64,000 bases of DNA from Heliocidaris tuberculata (taxonomy: Eukaryota; Echinodermata; Echinoidea; Camarodonta; Echinometridae). Position numbers and translations under genes: made by a program. Under the pieces are notes generated by a model, which was given only the letters and a program-made list of their open reading frames with translations, did not search any database and was not told the DNA's origin. Positions 1 through 11,250 of the stretch are shown in pieces (positions within the stretch are counted from its first letter, which is position 1; the number at the start of each line of letters is the position of its first letter). The stretch lies in NCBI GenBank assembly GCA_025618425.1, contig CM046836.1, forward strand, positions 22,921,981-22,985,980, given 5' to 3'.

Positions 1-729
1 AAAAAAAAAAATAGTTCTGGATCTGCTAGTACTGACTGCAAGCTAGATAAATGATCCTTGTTTTTAGGCACTATATACATTATGTTATGGGCCTGAACTC
101 ACAATGTATTATAAATCTTCACCACATCCTAAATTTCTCATTCCCTATTGGCAACCAAAAGCATCAAAGTCAACATTTAACCCTTTCAGGACAGGAATCA
201 TTTAAGAGCTAAATTGATCACCTTTCATTCTTCAAATTGGCAACAATGATATTTTTCTTTTAGAGCTACATGGTTCTAATAAGGTGTGATGTCTTTGGAA
301 ACAACATACATGGTTAGAAACTTTGTCCAGAAGATGACAAAATTGCCAATTTCGATAAAAAACAATGATTTTGAATCTCTCAATGTGTTGCCAATTTAAG
401 GATTTTAAAGCTTACATGTGTATTCTTGTTTTTTAAATTCCCTACTATCAAACACAATATGGCCATGCAACAAAAATGGACACAGAGTGTGCAGAAATTT
501 TTGCTCTTTCTACTCATGTATCTGGTCTATTTTTTAGAGCTCTGAATCAAAAGTTATTGAGCCAAACCACAAAATGTGGTCAATTGTCTTGAAAGGGTTA
601 AACACAAACAGTCGAAATACAGGCAAAATCAAGTCAGAATGATTCTCTTACATATGATTACTTTTTTAAAGGATATCTTTTTGTTCATCTTCATGTTCTA
701 AAAGCAAAGAGCAAATCTCCTTTTTTTTT
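1..729. other. A+T-rich intergenic sequence
   Basis: No coding region, RNA gene or clear repeat is visible here. The stretch opens with a poly-A run and holds only short frames. Confidence 0.6.
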
Positions 730-868
730 CCTTCATATGTCCGACCATCAATAGTAAGGCCAGAGATCCTCTTGACGCCACCCCTTCTAGCTAGTCATAT
801 GTCCTTCATATGTCCGACCATCAATAATAAGGCCAGAGATCCTCTTGACACCACCCCTTCTAGCTAGT
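730..868 (+). repeat. Two-copy tandem duplication, period 73 bp
   Basis: The block beginning CCTTCATATGTCCGACCATC at 730 recurs at 803 with a few substitutions, each running into CCACCCCTTCTAGCTAGT. An inverted piece of the same unit (CTAGAAGGGGTGGCGTCAAG) lies near 1253-1275, so it belongs to the nested inverted-repeat cluster downstream. Confidence 0.8.
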
Positions 869-1074
869 TGTTGCTGCCATAAAATACGAATCCAGACCGA
901 GCAATATATTAAAGGGTACCTGAGGCCTGAAAAATAATTTGTGTATAGTGGCTATAATTATATTCTAAAGGATTGATACCCTAATCACGCCGACGAGACC
1001 GACATCTACGAGACCGACAGCAGACCGAACAAAATAATACATTGCGCTTAATGGCCAAGAATCGGTCGGTTTAT

Positions 1075-1170
1075 ACCCCGGGGAGGGGGGGGGGGGGGAC
1101 TCAATATATTGGAAAGATGGGTATGTGCCGCTTTGACGACCCCCTTTTTTAACGGCCGATTGCCGTTCCC
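1075..1170 (+). mobile_element. Truncated end of the CCCGGGGGG-terminal element family
   Basis: A CCCCGGGGA + G14 start followed by ACTCAATATATTGG and GTGCCGCTTTGACGACCCCC matches, in reverse complement, the right end of the fuller element at about 20799-21309. Only one terminus is present. Confidence 0.5.
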
Positions 1171-1261
1171 CTTCTAGTCGACGGATGGCAGGCTTGGTGA
1201 CGCCCTGAATGTTGTCTCGTAGAACCTTACGATGAACCATCCGTCGACTAGCTAGAAGGGG
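1169..1261. repeat. Short inverted repeat (foldback)
   Basis: Arms 1169-1189 (CCCCTTCTAGTCGACGGATGG) and 1237-1261 are reverse complements apart from a 4-base indel. They enclose about 47 bp without coding features. Confidence 0.7.
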
Positions 1262-1290
1262 TGGCGTCAAGAGGATCTCTGGTCTTATCT

Positions 1291-1669
1291 TAGACCGAAA
1301 ATTCTGTCTCTCGTTCGTTCGCTTTTCACTAAGAGACAGAAACGGTCGTACCACTCTGCTGTGCAAACTGACTACGCGCCGACGTGTAGTTGGAAAAAGT
1401 TGCAATTATTTGATTTTTCCTGAATTGGTTAGGCCGGCTCTACTATTTAAGGAATCGGTTCAACTTACCAATTTGACTGAATAATTCGTTTAAAGCTCCT
1501 TTTTCAGGTAATTCAGGGTCCAAGGTATTCTCCGTTTGAAAATCTTGCAGCTGTATTCAAACTGTTATTAGTGTGTAAGTCAATGTGTATTCCGTTTGCG
1601 CAGCAGAGTGATACGACCATTTCTGTCTCTAAGTGAAGAGCTAACGAACGTGAGACAGAATTTTCGGTC
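1291..1669. mobile_element. Foldback MITE-like element with ~80-bp arms
   Basis: Left arm 1291-1372 starts AGACCGAAAATTCTGTCTC and pairs with right arm about 1592-1669 at roughly 85 percent identity around a 220-bp centre. Each arm carries its own smaller palindrome, TTCTGTCTC and GAGACAGAA. No target duplication was found. Confidence 0.6.
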
Positions 1670-1689
1670 TAGTCTTATCTATGCTTCAG

Positions 1690-2190
1690 TATGGCTCACA
1701 TACAACAATTAAGTATTATTAAAATAATCTTTGCAAATACGGGCCAAAAGGTGTATACTGATCTGATATCAGTAATGCTCACTTAACGATAAAGTTGAGT
1801 CTGGTCGGTCGATTACACAGTGGAAGTAACTTTCTCAGAGCAATTGGAAAAGGTGAATCATGGTCTACAATAAGAATTGGTGTATACTGTTAGGCTTTGG
1901 AATCATCAAAATGATAAGATATTGATCCAATCTTGCTGAAAAGCACATGCACTGCATACATAAAGTATGTTGCATGAATGTTCGGCCTGAACTCTTCAGC
2001 TATTTCTTGTCATGTATCGATTATGATGGCATCTGAAGAGCAATCCTTTTCAGAGGGCATTTCTACTATGATGTTCTTCCAAACTGAATCATTCCAAACT
2101 GACATAAAAGAAATGAGAAAGCTCACAAATTATTTTTCACCTTTCCAAGAACTCAACCTTCTCTCTAATTAAAGCCTTGTTCCCATACAT
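1690..2190. other. Non-coding spacer
   Basis: No supported gene. The 64-codon frame at 1978-2172 has no recognisable motif and runs up to the start of the next transposon. Confidence 0.5.
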
Positions 2191-2192
2191 TA

Positions 2193-2867
2193 TGTGACCA
2201 GGCATCACAAAACCACCAAAAAGTCGCACTGTGTGATTTTCAGGTAGAGCTCCATCAGTGTGTTTTAGGTTGGCATGGTCAAATTTTAGTTTTGGGTATT
2301 TCCTGAAAGTGTATACTTTTTTCTAATTTCTAAATAATCTAAAAATTTGGAGGCACCAAACAATCTAAAAGTGGTATTTTTGACAGTTTTTTTTTAGACT
2401 TAGGTGACTGTGTCTTTTCTAGATTTTGTTGTATTACTTTTCTTTTTTTACGACCCTGAATACTTGTCTCATTTTGATCTCCCATAACTTTTAAACAGAG
2501 TAAGTTCTTGCATTGATACTTGTGCACTAGGATGAACAGGATATGCCTAATTAGTATGCCAAGTTTTAGGACAATCTGATAATCCCTTCATAGAAATGTT
2601 TATTGAGTTCTAATCCTCCTTTTGTCACCTTAGTGCAACACCTGGCAAGTCAGAGTGACTTCAATAGGCTGCAAACTTTAAACCCTTATTTCTCAGAAGT
2701 ATCATTCTGAGGGACTGTGCATTTTACTCTTTGTACAGTGAGTTTGGAACATCCAATGCTAATGAGTTATATCATTTTAAAGTTGAGAATCTCCTATTTC
2801 AGAATCAGACCTTAACTAAAAATTCATATCTGGCAACTTTTTGGTGGTTTTGTGGTGCCTGGTCACA
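2193..2867 (+). mobile_element. TA-flanked MITE, family TGTGACCAGGC, copy 1 (675 bp)
   Basis: The termini are inverted repeats of about 34 bp, TGTGACCAGGCATCACAAAA at the left and its complement ending GGTCACA at the right. TA lies outside both ends (2191-2192 and 2868-2869), consistent with a TA target duplication of Tc1/mariner type. A 645-bp copy lies inverted at 13937-14581, alignable throughout, which fixes both boundaries. No transposase is encoded. Confidence 0.85.
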
Positions 2868-2869
2868 TA

Positions 2870-4570
2870 CGTTATGTCCAGTAAACCACTTAAAAATAAA
2901 AGTTGCCATGATAATGATTCATACATTATGATAGCATAAGTATCGCACTTTACATTTTTGTATCTAATTGCCCACAGACAGGTGAGTACTTAACTTTGGG
3001 GCATTTTTTGAGTGCAACTACTTATTTTCTCAACCCCCTCCCCCAGCCCCCCCCCCCCCTTGCCATTCATCATACACACATGAAATAGTTTTATTTTTCA
3101 AGTTTTTTAAAAATTTTTTAAGGCAGTTTACCACATGGTGTGTGGGCGAGGCCTTACCTGTACTAATCCTGCCAGAGTGAAGAAGACACAGGTAATGACA
3201 TTGATCAGCACCCACAACTTTGTAGCACCGTTATTTGCCCCATACTGATGTTTGTGACCTGGCCTGGTATCTGAAGCCATACTTGACCTAATGACTTCCG
3301 ACCTTCAGGTCTACAGACTTGGAGAAAAGGTTACCTGGAGAGAGATCTATGACATAGAGAGAGAGAGAGAGGAAAAGCTTTCATGTGTTACTGTTAAAGT
3401 GTAGGTTTAGTAATTTGTTAAATGTCCCCTAAAACAAAACAACAACAACAAACAGAACAAATAAAAAATAAAAAATAAACAGTATTTTTGTAACCCTGGG
3501 GTAAAATTCTGAACACAATTTTACATGTCAATTATCTTCAACTTCAAGTTCAAGTTTATCTATTTCACATTCTCTGAAAAACATGCTATCAATGATATCT
3601 CATGTTCTGGAAAGACATAATTAAGGTCTACTGCAAAACGAAAATAACATTCTAACATTACATGTACACATGTAGGTTCAAGGACCTAGACAGTGATTGT
3701 GTGAAATTACAAAATCAGTTGATCTATAATTTCAGAAATATAAGAGAAATTTAAAGACAAGGTAACTTTAGTTCATTCTTTCTACTGATGCATGGTGGTG
3801 GCAGAATTTGAAGTAATTTAGGTAAGTAGACCATTATCGAACTGACAACTGAAAGATAAGGCTGTCCATGAACATTGGTTGTGCACGAAATCAGCTAGAG
3901 GGGCCCAAGGAAAGTCAGCTACTTTAAGTCTCTAGATTAAGTGACATCAATTAGTAAATCTACCATACATTCTCAAGTTACATTAAGTTTAAGCTTTGAA
4001 TTTGTGAGACAGTATGCTGAAAATAGTTTGAGTTTTTTTTTGGTTGAGTTTATTAACAACACACATAAATGGCAGTATAATCATCAATATAAAGAGCAAT
4101 ACTTTTTTATGTACATATACATGTACATAAAAGTATATGTACATAAAAAGTACTTACCGGGTATCTACATGAAATGAATATAAATGGATTTACAATAATA
4201 TGTAGTCATGTTTGCAGATCAATAAACAATCGAGTACGTGATTACATGAAGTTGAAGTTATATTTATCATACTCATAACTTCTAATGCATTCATTTTGTA
4301 TCTAAATTATATGATGCCATTTAACATTATTCACGATTCTATGATTTGAAAGTTCAAATATCCATTTTTTCCCCCAAAGATTTTTCTTTCATGTAGTCTC
4401 AGTAAGATTTCAAATTGTTAATTTATCATTATTTGCTTTTCATTTTATACTAGTACTTGCTGAATCACATTTGGTCACTTTTGTATTAAAAATTCATTTT
4501 GAATGTTTGTTTGAATAAGATTTTTCTGCAATGTTCATATTTTGTATTGTATTGTCAATGTTATATTTGT
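2870..4570. other. Non-coding region with simple repeats
   Basis: Contains a C13 run (3047-3059) and a short GA repeat (about 3353-3372). The piece near 3540-3720 (CAAGTTCAAGTTTATCTATTTC) resembles the reversed 3' end of a LINE but has no coding remnant. No gene is supported. Confidence 0.5.
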
Positions 4571-4571
4571 T

Positions 4572-4672
4572 AATTTGCAGGGCCTTCTTGTAAACCAGTG
4601 CTGAAATCACTGATGAAGCCACCCTGGTAAAATAAGACTAAATAAATAAATAAATAAATAAATAAAAAAATA
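4572..4672 (+). mobile_element. Probable retroposon 3' tail ending in (AAAT)n
   Basis: A G+C-richer 60-bp segment (GGGCCTTCTTGTAAACCAGT to CCACCCTGGTAAAATAAGAC) passes straight into an AAAT microsatellite. A 3' end fused to a short-unit tail is typical of CR1/L2-like LINEs and the SINEs they mobilise. No coding part remains. Confidence 0.4.
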
Positions 4673-4679
4673 AAACACT

Positions 4680-5150
4680 AACATGTAACTAAATGTCATG
4701 CAGATGCACTATATATACTAAGGTAAAGTTGCTGATTGGAACTAGAAGTTAGCACAAGTGCTAGTCGAGCCTAGTTCTATTTGGCACGATGCTTCTTTTG
4801 TTATTTTTTATTTATATTAACATTTCAATTTTATCTTGTATTGACAAATATTAAAAGATAATACAGTCTTTTTATTACATTTCTTGCAGAATGAGGAATC
4901 TGCTTATCACATTTTCATTTGAAGCCAAGGTAATCGCTTTGCAGCAAATGTAAACAGAGAAAATTGGTCTCCTAAATGGGTGACTGTCTCTCAAACATGC
5001 TAAATAGGCTACTAAAAATGTTAGCAAAACTAAAGTCTCTGACAATAGAGACAGTCTCCCAAATAGGAAACAGTCTCCAATATCGGCCATGCGCCTCTAC
5101 TGCTAATGAGCATGCGAAGCGCAATACTGCACTGTACATGTAAGTTGTAA
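4680..5150. other. Non-coding spacer
   Basis: No convincing coding or structural signal. The segment near 5120-5170 (CACTGTACATG, AACAGGGGTGGGCGCAGGGAG) is related to the tandem unit at 21925-22520. Confidence 0.45.
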
Positions 5151-5276
5151 CAGGGGTGGGCGCAGGGAGACGGTAGTTTTACTCTTACTTACCCACGCTT
5201 TTTCGCTTTCACTTTTTTTTCCTTCTTCGTTGGCGTTGGGGGGGGGGGGACGACTGCCCCCACTACCTGACTACAC

Positions 5277-5720
5277 TTAGAGGCAGTGTTGGGTACATGT
5301 ACCTCGAGATCGATCTTGATCTCGAGAACCAGTCTCGAGATCGGCATCAGTAACCTCGATCTTGTTCTTGATCTCGAAGGTGTTGGTCTTGATCTTGATC
5401 TCGGAGCTTCTGTTCTCAGAATTTTCACTCGAGATCAACATTGTTATTACGTAAATTATCAAACAAAAAAGCTTTTAAAATCGTTCACCAATCAGCGAAA
5501 ACACGACTCAGTATTGGGTACCTCGAGATTGATCTTGATCTCGAGACCAGTCTCGAGATCGGCATCAGTAACCTCGATCTTGATATTGATCTCGGACATA
5601 TCTGATCTTGATCTCATATGTTCTAATCTTGATCTTGAGCTGCGGATCTTGATCTTGATCTGGATCTCGGACGGTCTGATCTTGATCTTGATCTCATGTC
5701 TGGTCTTGGACCCAACACTG
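5277..5720. repeat. GATCTT/CTCGAG-rich minisatellite in two blocks
   Basis: Two related blocks (about 5281-5435 and 5510-5715) share the order GGGTACCTCGAGAT, TTGATCTCGAGA, CCAGTCTCGAGATCGGCATC, AGTAACCTCGATCTTG. Between these, GATCTTGATCTCG hexamer-like units repeat imperfectly. The period is near a multiple of three and the words are semi-palindromic, so several frames stay open on both strands; those frames are composition artefacts. Confidence 0.8.
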
Positions 5721-6239
5721 CTTAGGGCCTGTTTCAAAATTGGTAACCAACATGCTCAATTTTGAAACTTGGTTGTAAATGATGTTTATTTACATTTTAG
5801 GGATGATTCACATCTGCTCTTTCATAAAATATCAATTTCCATGCAAATATTACTTGATTTCTGACATTTTTTGACATTTGTGTAACGTTATGCAAATTTG
5901 CAAGCATGTCGGACAGAATTTTTTCCATGAAGGACAAGATCCTGTGTAAGCACTTAATTTCTGTGTTGCAAATTTATCTACACATATATATTAAGAAACA
6001 TCTCAATCAACCACTTGATTAACAAGTGAATGAGTAAATTACGCAATGCGTAATAAATGTCCCCGCCGGAAGTGCAGATCTGTGGAAATTAACTAGCCTG
6101 AACCTTAAAACTTCAGTGAAAAACTTTAGTGAATAAAATAATAATGTTACTGCATGCAAAAGAAGAGAATACCAACAATGCATGTATACAACTGAAATAT
6201 AAAACATGAAAACATTATGAACCTTCAGCCATTTTGAAT

Positions 6240-7090
6240 AAATTGGCATAAATTTGCATGAATAATGAATTTCAAAATTCTGTGTAGAAGTTTGGAAGCC
6301 CCCACCCAGCCCTATCAGATCAAACAGTCGGAATCAAAATCCGATGTGAAATAGAGAAGTAGCATTTTTTGTCAATTTTGAATAAATTTGCATAAATTTG
6401 CATAATTAATGAATTTCAAAATTCTGTGTAGAAGTTTGGAAGCCCCCACCCAGCCCTATCAGATAAAACAATCGGAATCAAAATCCGATGTGAAATAGAG
6501 GAGAAGTAGCATTTTTCGTCAATTTTGAATAAATTTGCATAAATTTGCATAATTAATGAATTTCAAAATTCTGTGTAGAAGTTTGGAAGCCCCCACCCAG
6601 CCCTATCAGATAAAACAATCGGAATCAAAATCCGATGTGAAATACAGGAGAAGTAGCATTTTTTGTCAATTTTGAATAAATTTGCATAAATTTGCTTAAT
6701 TAATGAATTTCAAAATTCTGTGTAGAAGTTTGGAAGCCCCCACCCAGCCCTATCAGATAAAACAATCGGAATCAAAATCCGATGTGAAATAGAGGAGAAG
6801 TAGCATTTTTCGTCAATTTTGAATAAATTTGCATAAATTTGCATAATTAATGAATTTCAAAATTCTGTGTAGAAGTTTGGAAGCCCCCACCCAGCCCTAT
6901 CAGATAAAACAATCGGAATCAAAATCCGATGTGAAATAGAGGAGAAGTAGCATTTTTCGTCAATTTTGAATAAATTTGCATAAATTTGCATAATTAATGA
7001 ATTTCAAAATTCTGTGTAGAAGTTTGGAAGCCCCCACCCAGCCCTATCAGATAAAACAATCAGAATCAAAATCGGCCAAGAAATGACGGA
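6240..7090. repeat. Tandem array, six units, 147-bp period
   Basis: The anchor GGAAGCCCCCACCCAG starts at 6294, 6438, 6585, 6732, 6879 and 7026, so spacings are 144 then four times 147. Units are nearly identical and include GCATAAATTTGCATAATTAA and CAATCGGAATCAAAATCCG. The array is internal to the Helentron-like element. Confidence 0.95.
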
Positions 7091-7120
7091 GAAGTAGCAT
7101 TTTCTAACATTTGAGCACAC

Positions 7121-7142
7121 ACGGACAGACGGACGGACGGAC

Positions 7143-7176
<34 letters not shown>
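7121..7176. repeat. (ACGG)n and (CA)n microsatellites
   Basis: Four to five ACGG units followed by about fifteen CA units, at the edge of the 147-bp array. The same pair appears inverted in copy B near 29194-29245. Confidence 0.9.
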
Positions 7177-7181
<5 letters not shown>

Positions 7182-7903
7182 CGAACGGAGCCCGTTTCAT
7201 AGTCCCCTCGCGAACTTCATTCGGCGGGGACAATAAATGGAACCAGATATGATGAAATGAAGATTTCCTGCAATTTTAAAAAATTGAACTCAATTTTTTC
7301 CGTCCGACATGCACAAATTTTCCCAAAAGTTTTTTCTGTAAAAAACTATCAGCAATTTTATTTATTCTTCCCTGGCAAGTATCAATGATTTGGATGCAGT
7401 ACTAGCACAAATAATTATTTAGAAAATTTACCTTCATCAAGTACGAAAAAAATAAGGTTGACTTTTTTTCCGTCCAAAACATGAAAACTAGCATGTCGGA
7501 CGGAATCTTCTGAGATTTACTATACTGTGCTGCAGTTATGAGTGTATAGTCCAGCTTTATCACACGCACAAACCTACATTACATGTACACACTACAGATC
7601 TATGGAACTTTCCTGCGATCTGATTGGTCAGAAGTACAGTAATGCAGAATTCATGCAGAACACATAAGTCTTACCCCCACATGTTTCTCCCTACTACTCC
7701 ATATATGCATAAAAATATTGCAATATGGGAGGAATTAAAAACTTGATTTTCTCGGAATGGACTAAACTGGATCTAACCCCTTTTGCAAACAAACTCTTCA
7801 TTTCATTTGTACAGGCTATCTCCGCCCCCTCTCTCTCCCCCTCTCTCTCTGTATTTCATTTGTACAGGATTATCTGCACTCGTACATTACGAACATTACA
7901 AAC

Positions 7904-8750
7904 GTACTTGTATTTTACCACACACAAAACCACAGGAATACCTGATACCACAGGAAGTCGTTGGTAATGTACCACAGACTTGTGTGGTAATGTGTGGTAT
8001 TTCCTGTGGGCCCCACTCACAAGCATAGCTTTTGGGGGTCCCAATTTGCATCATGTTTGTTCGTCATAGTTGCGATGTCTGGTTTTTTAATAAATTGAAT
8101 TGTACACAATGATGCTATACACAGGATTACTACATGATACCACAGCCAGCCATTCACATTACCACACAAGTGGTACATTACGACATGTGCAGCTGTGGTA
8201 TTTGTATGGTAACAATGCGTACCGTAGGAAATACCACAGGATTAGTTACCACAGGTAGCCGTTCACATTACAACACAAGTCTGTGGTACATTACAACCTG
8301 TGCAGCTGTGGTATCGCATATCCCTGTGTATGGTAATATTGTGTACCACAGGAAATACCACGGGATGACATGAAACCACAGCCAGCCATTCACATTACCA
8401 CACAAGTCTGTGGTACCACCTACATGTATGCAGTTGTGGTATCACATATCACTGTGTATGGTAACATTGTGTACCACAGGAAATACCACAGGACAATGAG
8501 ATTCCACAGCCAGCCGTTCACATTACCACACAAGTTTGTGGTACATTATCACATGCATGGCTGTGGTATTACATGTAGATAGCCCTGTGGTGTTTTGTGT
8601 GGTAACAATGTGTATCACATGAAATACCACAGGATTACATGGATACCACAGCCCACCGTTCCCATTACCACACAAGTTTGTGATACGTTACCACACAATT
8701 TCCTGTGGTATCAGGTATTCCTGTGGTTTTTTGTGTGATAAATGCAAGTA
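7904..8750. mobile_element. Foldback element with internal TACCACAGG-rich tandem repeats
   Basis: Arms near 7904-7956 and 8700-8750 are reverse complements (AAAACCACAGGAATACCTGA against TCAGGTATTCCTGTGG). Between them five diverged units of about 110-140 bp begin CCACAGCCAGCCATTCACAT at roughly 8139, 8251, 8374, 8504 and 8645. The words TACCACAG, CCACAGGA and GTGTGGTA recur throughout in both orientations. No coding content; the open frames here read these repeats. Confidence 0.7.
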
Positions 8751-8799
8751 CCACAGAAAACACCACAGGACATTTTCCTAAGGGAAATGCATGATTAGA

Positions 8800-9960
8800 A
8801 CCCTCAAATTTTGGAAATTCTGTGTTAAAGAAAAAATAAATGCTAGCTATGGAACATTTCACAGTAAAATTACCTGAAGGCCTGCTAAGCGCTGTGTAAT
8901 TCTTGTTCAAAATGTTTTACGACTGGTAGATAACCAGTATATGACAGCCTTGAGAGACACAACATTGTACAGACATGTATTTCTAGCTAGAATGTAAATA
9001 TCAGTTTGTGAATTCTGTATTAAAATAATAACATTGACAGGGGTTTTCTACTAATTTTGCCCTAATTTTAGCTTCAAAAATTGTTGCTGTTATAAAGCCT
9101 AAAATGTTTCAAAATTTAAATAGATCCTTATTGTTCACAAGGACATGTCATGCAATGGTTGATCAGTTTGAAATGACATTAAGCCTCTTGCTTATAATTA
9201 GGACTAATATTGCGAGCATATTTTAGTTAAGAGCAATAATGAAGGCCAAAATTGAAAAAATAATGAATGATTGATCACTTTACAGTCAATTCATTTCACT
9301 TCAAATTTTCAAAAAGAATAAACATAACTTTCATGGGAACACTTTTACAGTAATACTGTGTGAGTCAATAAAACACGACTCTTTTTGAATGTTCAAATGT
9401 TGTTTAAAATAGTAAATAATATGGTTGAATAGGAATTGATTTGTTAGAGTACATGTAATTCTTTCTGATTAATTTAATACCAGTTTTGTTGAATGTTATC
9501 TTACTGATAGTGAGAGTTGAAACATTTTTTGTCAGTTTTTATATAAGAGACATGTACACTGTACAGTGCGCACCAATTTTCATTGCTTTCTTGTAATATT
9601 GAGAAATAATTTCATTGCCAGAATGAAAATGCAAAAATGGAAAATTTTGTAATTTAATAACTAATTTTGCAAAATAATTTCATCGTCAAAATGAAAATGC
9701 AAAATTTTCTAACTTAAAATAATTGCATTGCCAGAATGAAAATGCAAAATGGAAAGTTTTGTAACTTTTCACTATATCCGTATAATTTTTCATGTAATTT
9801 CCTACACATTTCTCATTTGTTTTAAATCACTAAATTCACTGCCATAACAACCATTTCACTATGAATTTGGCAAATTATTATCCTTTAAAATTCGCACAGT
9901 ATTTTTTTTCTTTTGTGCAACAAAGCATAATTCACAATGAACAATCAACTTTTGCTGCTT
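8800..9960. other. A+T-rich spacer with a threefold minor repeat
   Basis: Near 9608, 9677 and 9721 the phrase ATTGCCAGAATGAAAATGCA repeats with changes. Otherwise no gene or repeat is apparent. Confidence 0.45.
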
Positions 9961-10589
9961 TTATGCTATTAATGCTTGATCATGTCGGATGGAACCTAAC
10001 ATGTCGGACGGAATTTTTTCAATGTTTCCATGGATAACAAATTCATGAATAAAGGTGAACTCTTTTTAATTATCAATAACATTAATACCTATCATGACCT
10101 TCCTATCAAAGCTAAAGAATTAATGAATTTTGCAAGTTGCCAAAATAGTAACATTTTTCATTCCGTCCGACATGTGTGTTCCGTCCGACATGACCTCATT
10201 TTGAGAAATTCCTGTTTCCATAACAACATTTTTTTAATGAAGACTTTCTGTGAATTAAATACTATGACTGGTTGTCTGTTCATTTGACTGTGAATTTTTA
10301 ACCTATCAGTAAAACTTTCGATAGAATACCAATTTGAATACAAAAAGTCTGGTTTCCTCAATTCTATCAATTATGTCCGACATGGTCAATTTTTGCAGCC
10401 TGGGACAAATTTAGAAAAGATATTTGGGGAAATTCTCTTATATTCTAAAAAGCATGTATACTCTCGACATCTATGTAGAAGAATCCAAGCACATTACCTC
10501 TGGAACAAAAATGACTGCCACATTTGCTATCAAATTCCGTCCGACATGATTACAACAATTTTGAAACAGGCCCCCTTAGAAGTCTACCT

Positions 10590-10770
10590 CACAAAAGTGT
10601 GAGTAAGATCATCGACAGACATGCGAGGTTATTTATGAATAGTCGAGTCTGACTCTTTTTTTTTCTTCCTTTTTTTTTTTACTCTCGCCCAAGCCGCTGG
10701 CCGAGGAAGATGGCAAGGCTGAGACCTGAGTGAGGGCATAAAAAAGTATGAAATGAGTTCTAGGATGTAG
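10590..10770. other. Non-coding spacer
   Basis: Pyrimidine-rich piece followed by a G+C-richer 80 bp (CCAAGCCGCTGGCCGAGGAA); nothing identified. Confidence 0.4.
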
Positions 10771-10899
10771 CAGGCTTTCAAGCACACCCAAGGAAAAAAG
10801 TAGGAGAAAAGTAGGTTCAAAATTTCAGAAAAAGCAGGGAGATAAGTAGGATTCAGGAGAGAGAAAGTAGGATAAAAGTAGGAACTTTGCATATCCTCA

Positions 10900-11250
10900 C
10901 GATTGGTGATTTTTTTCCATGTCGATACTTGACTGCCCACCCACTGTTCTGACTAGATCTCACAATCTGTATTTACTGCAATCATCTATTATACCAATTT
11001 TATGGACAAGCTCAAAAGGACACTTCTTCAGGATGCAAGGGAGCAATGGGCCGATGGGTATGGCTGCACTTCCATCTTGTTGTGGTAAATGGTAGTCTAA
11101 GACCCTAAAATAGTGTCTAAGTCCAGCCCACTTTCAGGGCTGGGTCGTAAAGTGGACAAAAGCAGGCCCTTAATTTTGCTCCCCCTTACACTTCAGCATG
11201 GAAAGGTGGCCCCTGACACAATTCAGGGGTTGGCTTACATAAGCAAGAAA
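10900..11250. other. Non-coding spacer
   Basis: Moderate G+C segment with words such as AGTCCAGCCCACTTTCAGGG; no frame or repeat recognised. Confidence 0.4.

Larger units (their letters stand above)
6021..7231 (-). mobile_element. Helentron-like non-autonomous element (pearl/HINE structure), copy A
   Basis: Read on the minus strand it shows: an end with GTCCCCGCCG (7222-7231), a CA repeat and an ACGG microsatellite (7121-7176), six tandem units of 147 bp (one of 144) spanning about 6240-7090, an inverted copy of the terminal motif (6059-6068), then a hairpin ATTACGCAATGCGTAAT (6038-6054) just before the other end near 6021. Subterminal inverted repeats, internal tandem repeats, an ACGG microsatellite and a hairpin beyond the inner repeat are the published layout of pearl/CvA elements of bivalves and of Helentron-associated elements. 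No Rep/helicase is encoded. Confidence 0.7.
5725..10573. mobile_element. Putative 4.85-kb non-autonomous DNA transposon with recurrent TTCCGTCCGACATG motif
   Basis: GGGCCTGTTTCAAAATTG at 5725-5742 is repeated exactly in reverse complement at 10556-10573. CTTA lies just outside the left end and two bases beyond the right end, so a target duplication is possible but not clean. Between the ends the 14-mer TTCCGTCCGACATG or a close variant occurs about ten times, clustered towards both ends: 5905, 7298, 7468, 7492, 9981, 10000, 10161, 10179, 10373 and 10535. No transposase frame exists. Two other repeats are nested inside. The alternative is two fortuitously inverted fragments of one smaller repeat. 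Confidence 0.5.

Noticed and set aside
965..1405. 146-codon minus-strand frame
   Set aside because: It crosses poly-G and two inverted-repeat arms and has no domain signature; the DNA is fully explained as MITE fragments.
5286..5765. 159-codon frame rich in Asp/Leu/Ile
   Set aside because: It reads GATCTT-type minisatellite units; opposite-strand frames are equally open.
6240..7090. Regularly spaced repeats resembling a CRISPR array
   Set aside because: Units are 147 bp and contiguous without variable spacers, in a eukaryotic genome; this is a tandem repeat.
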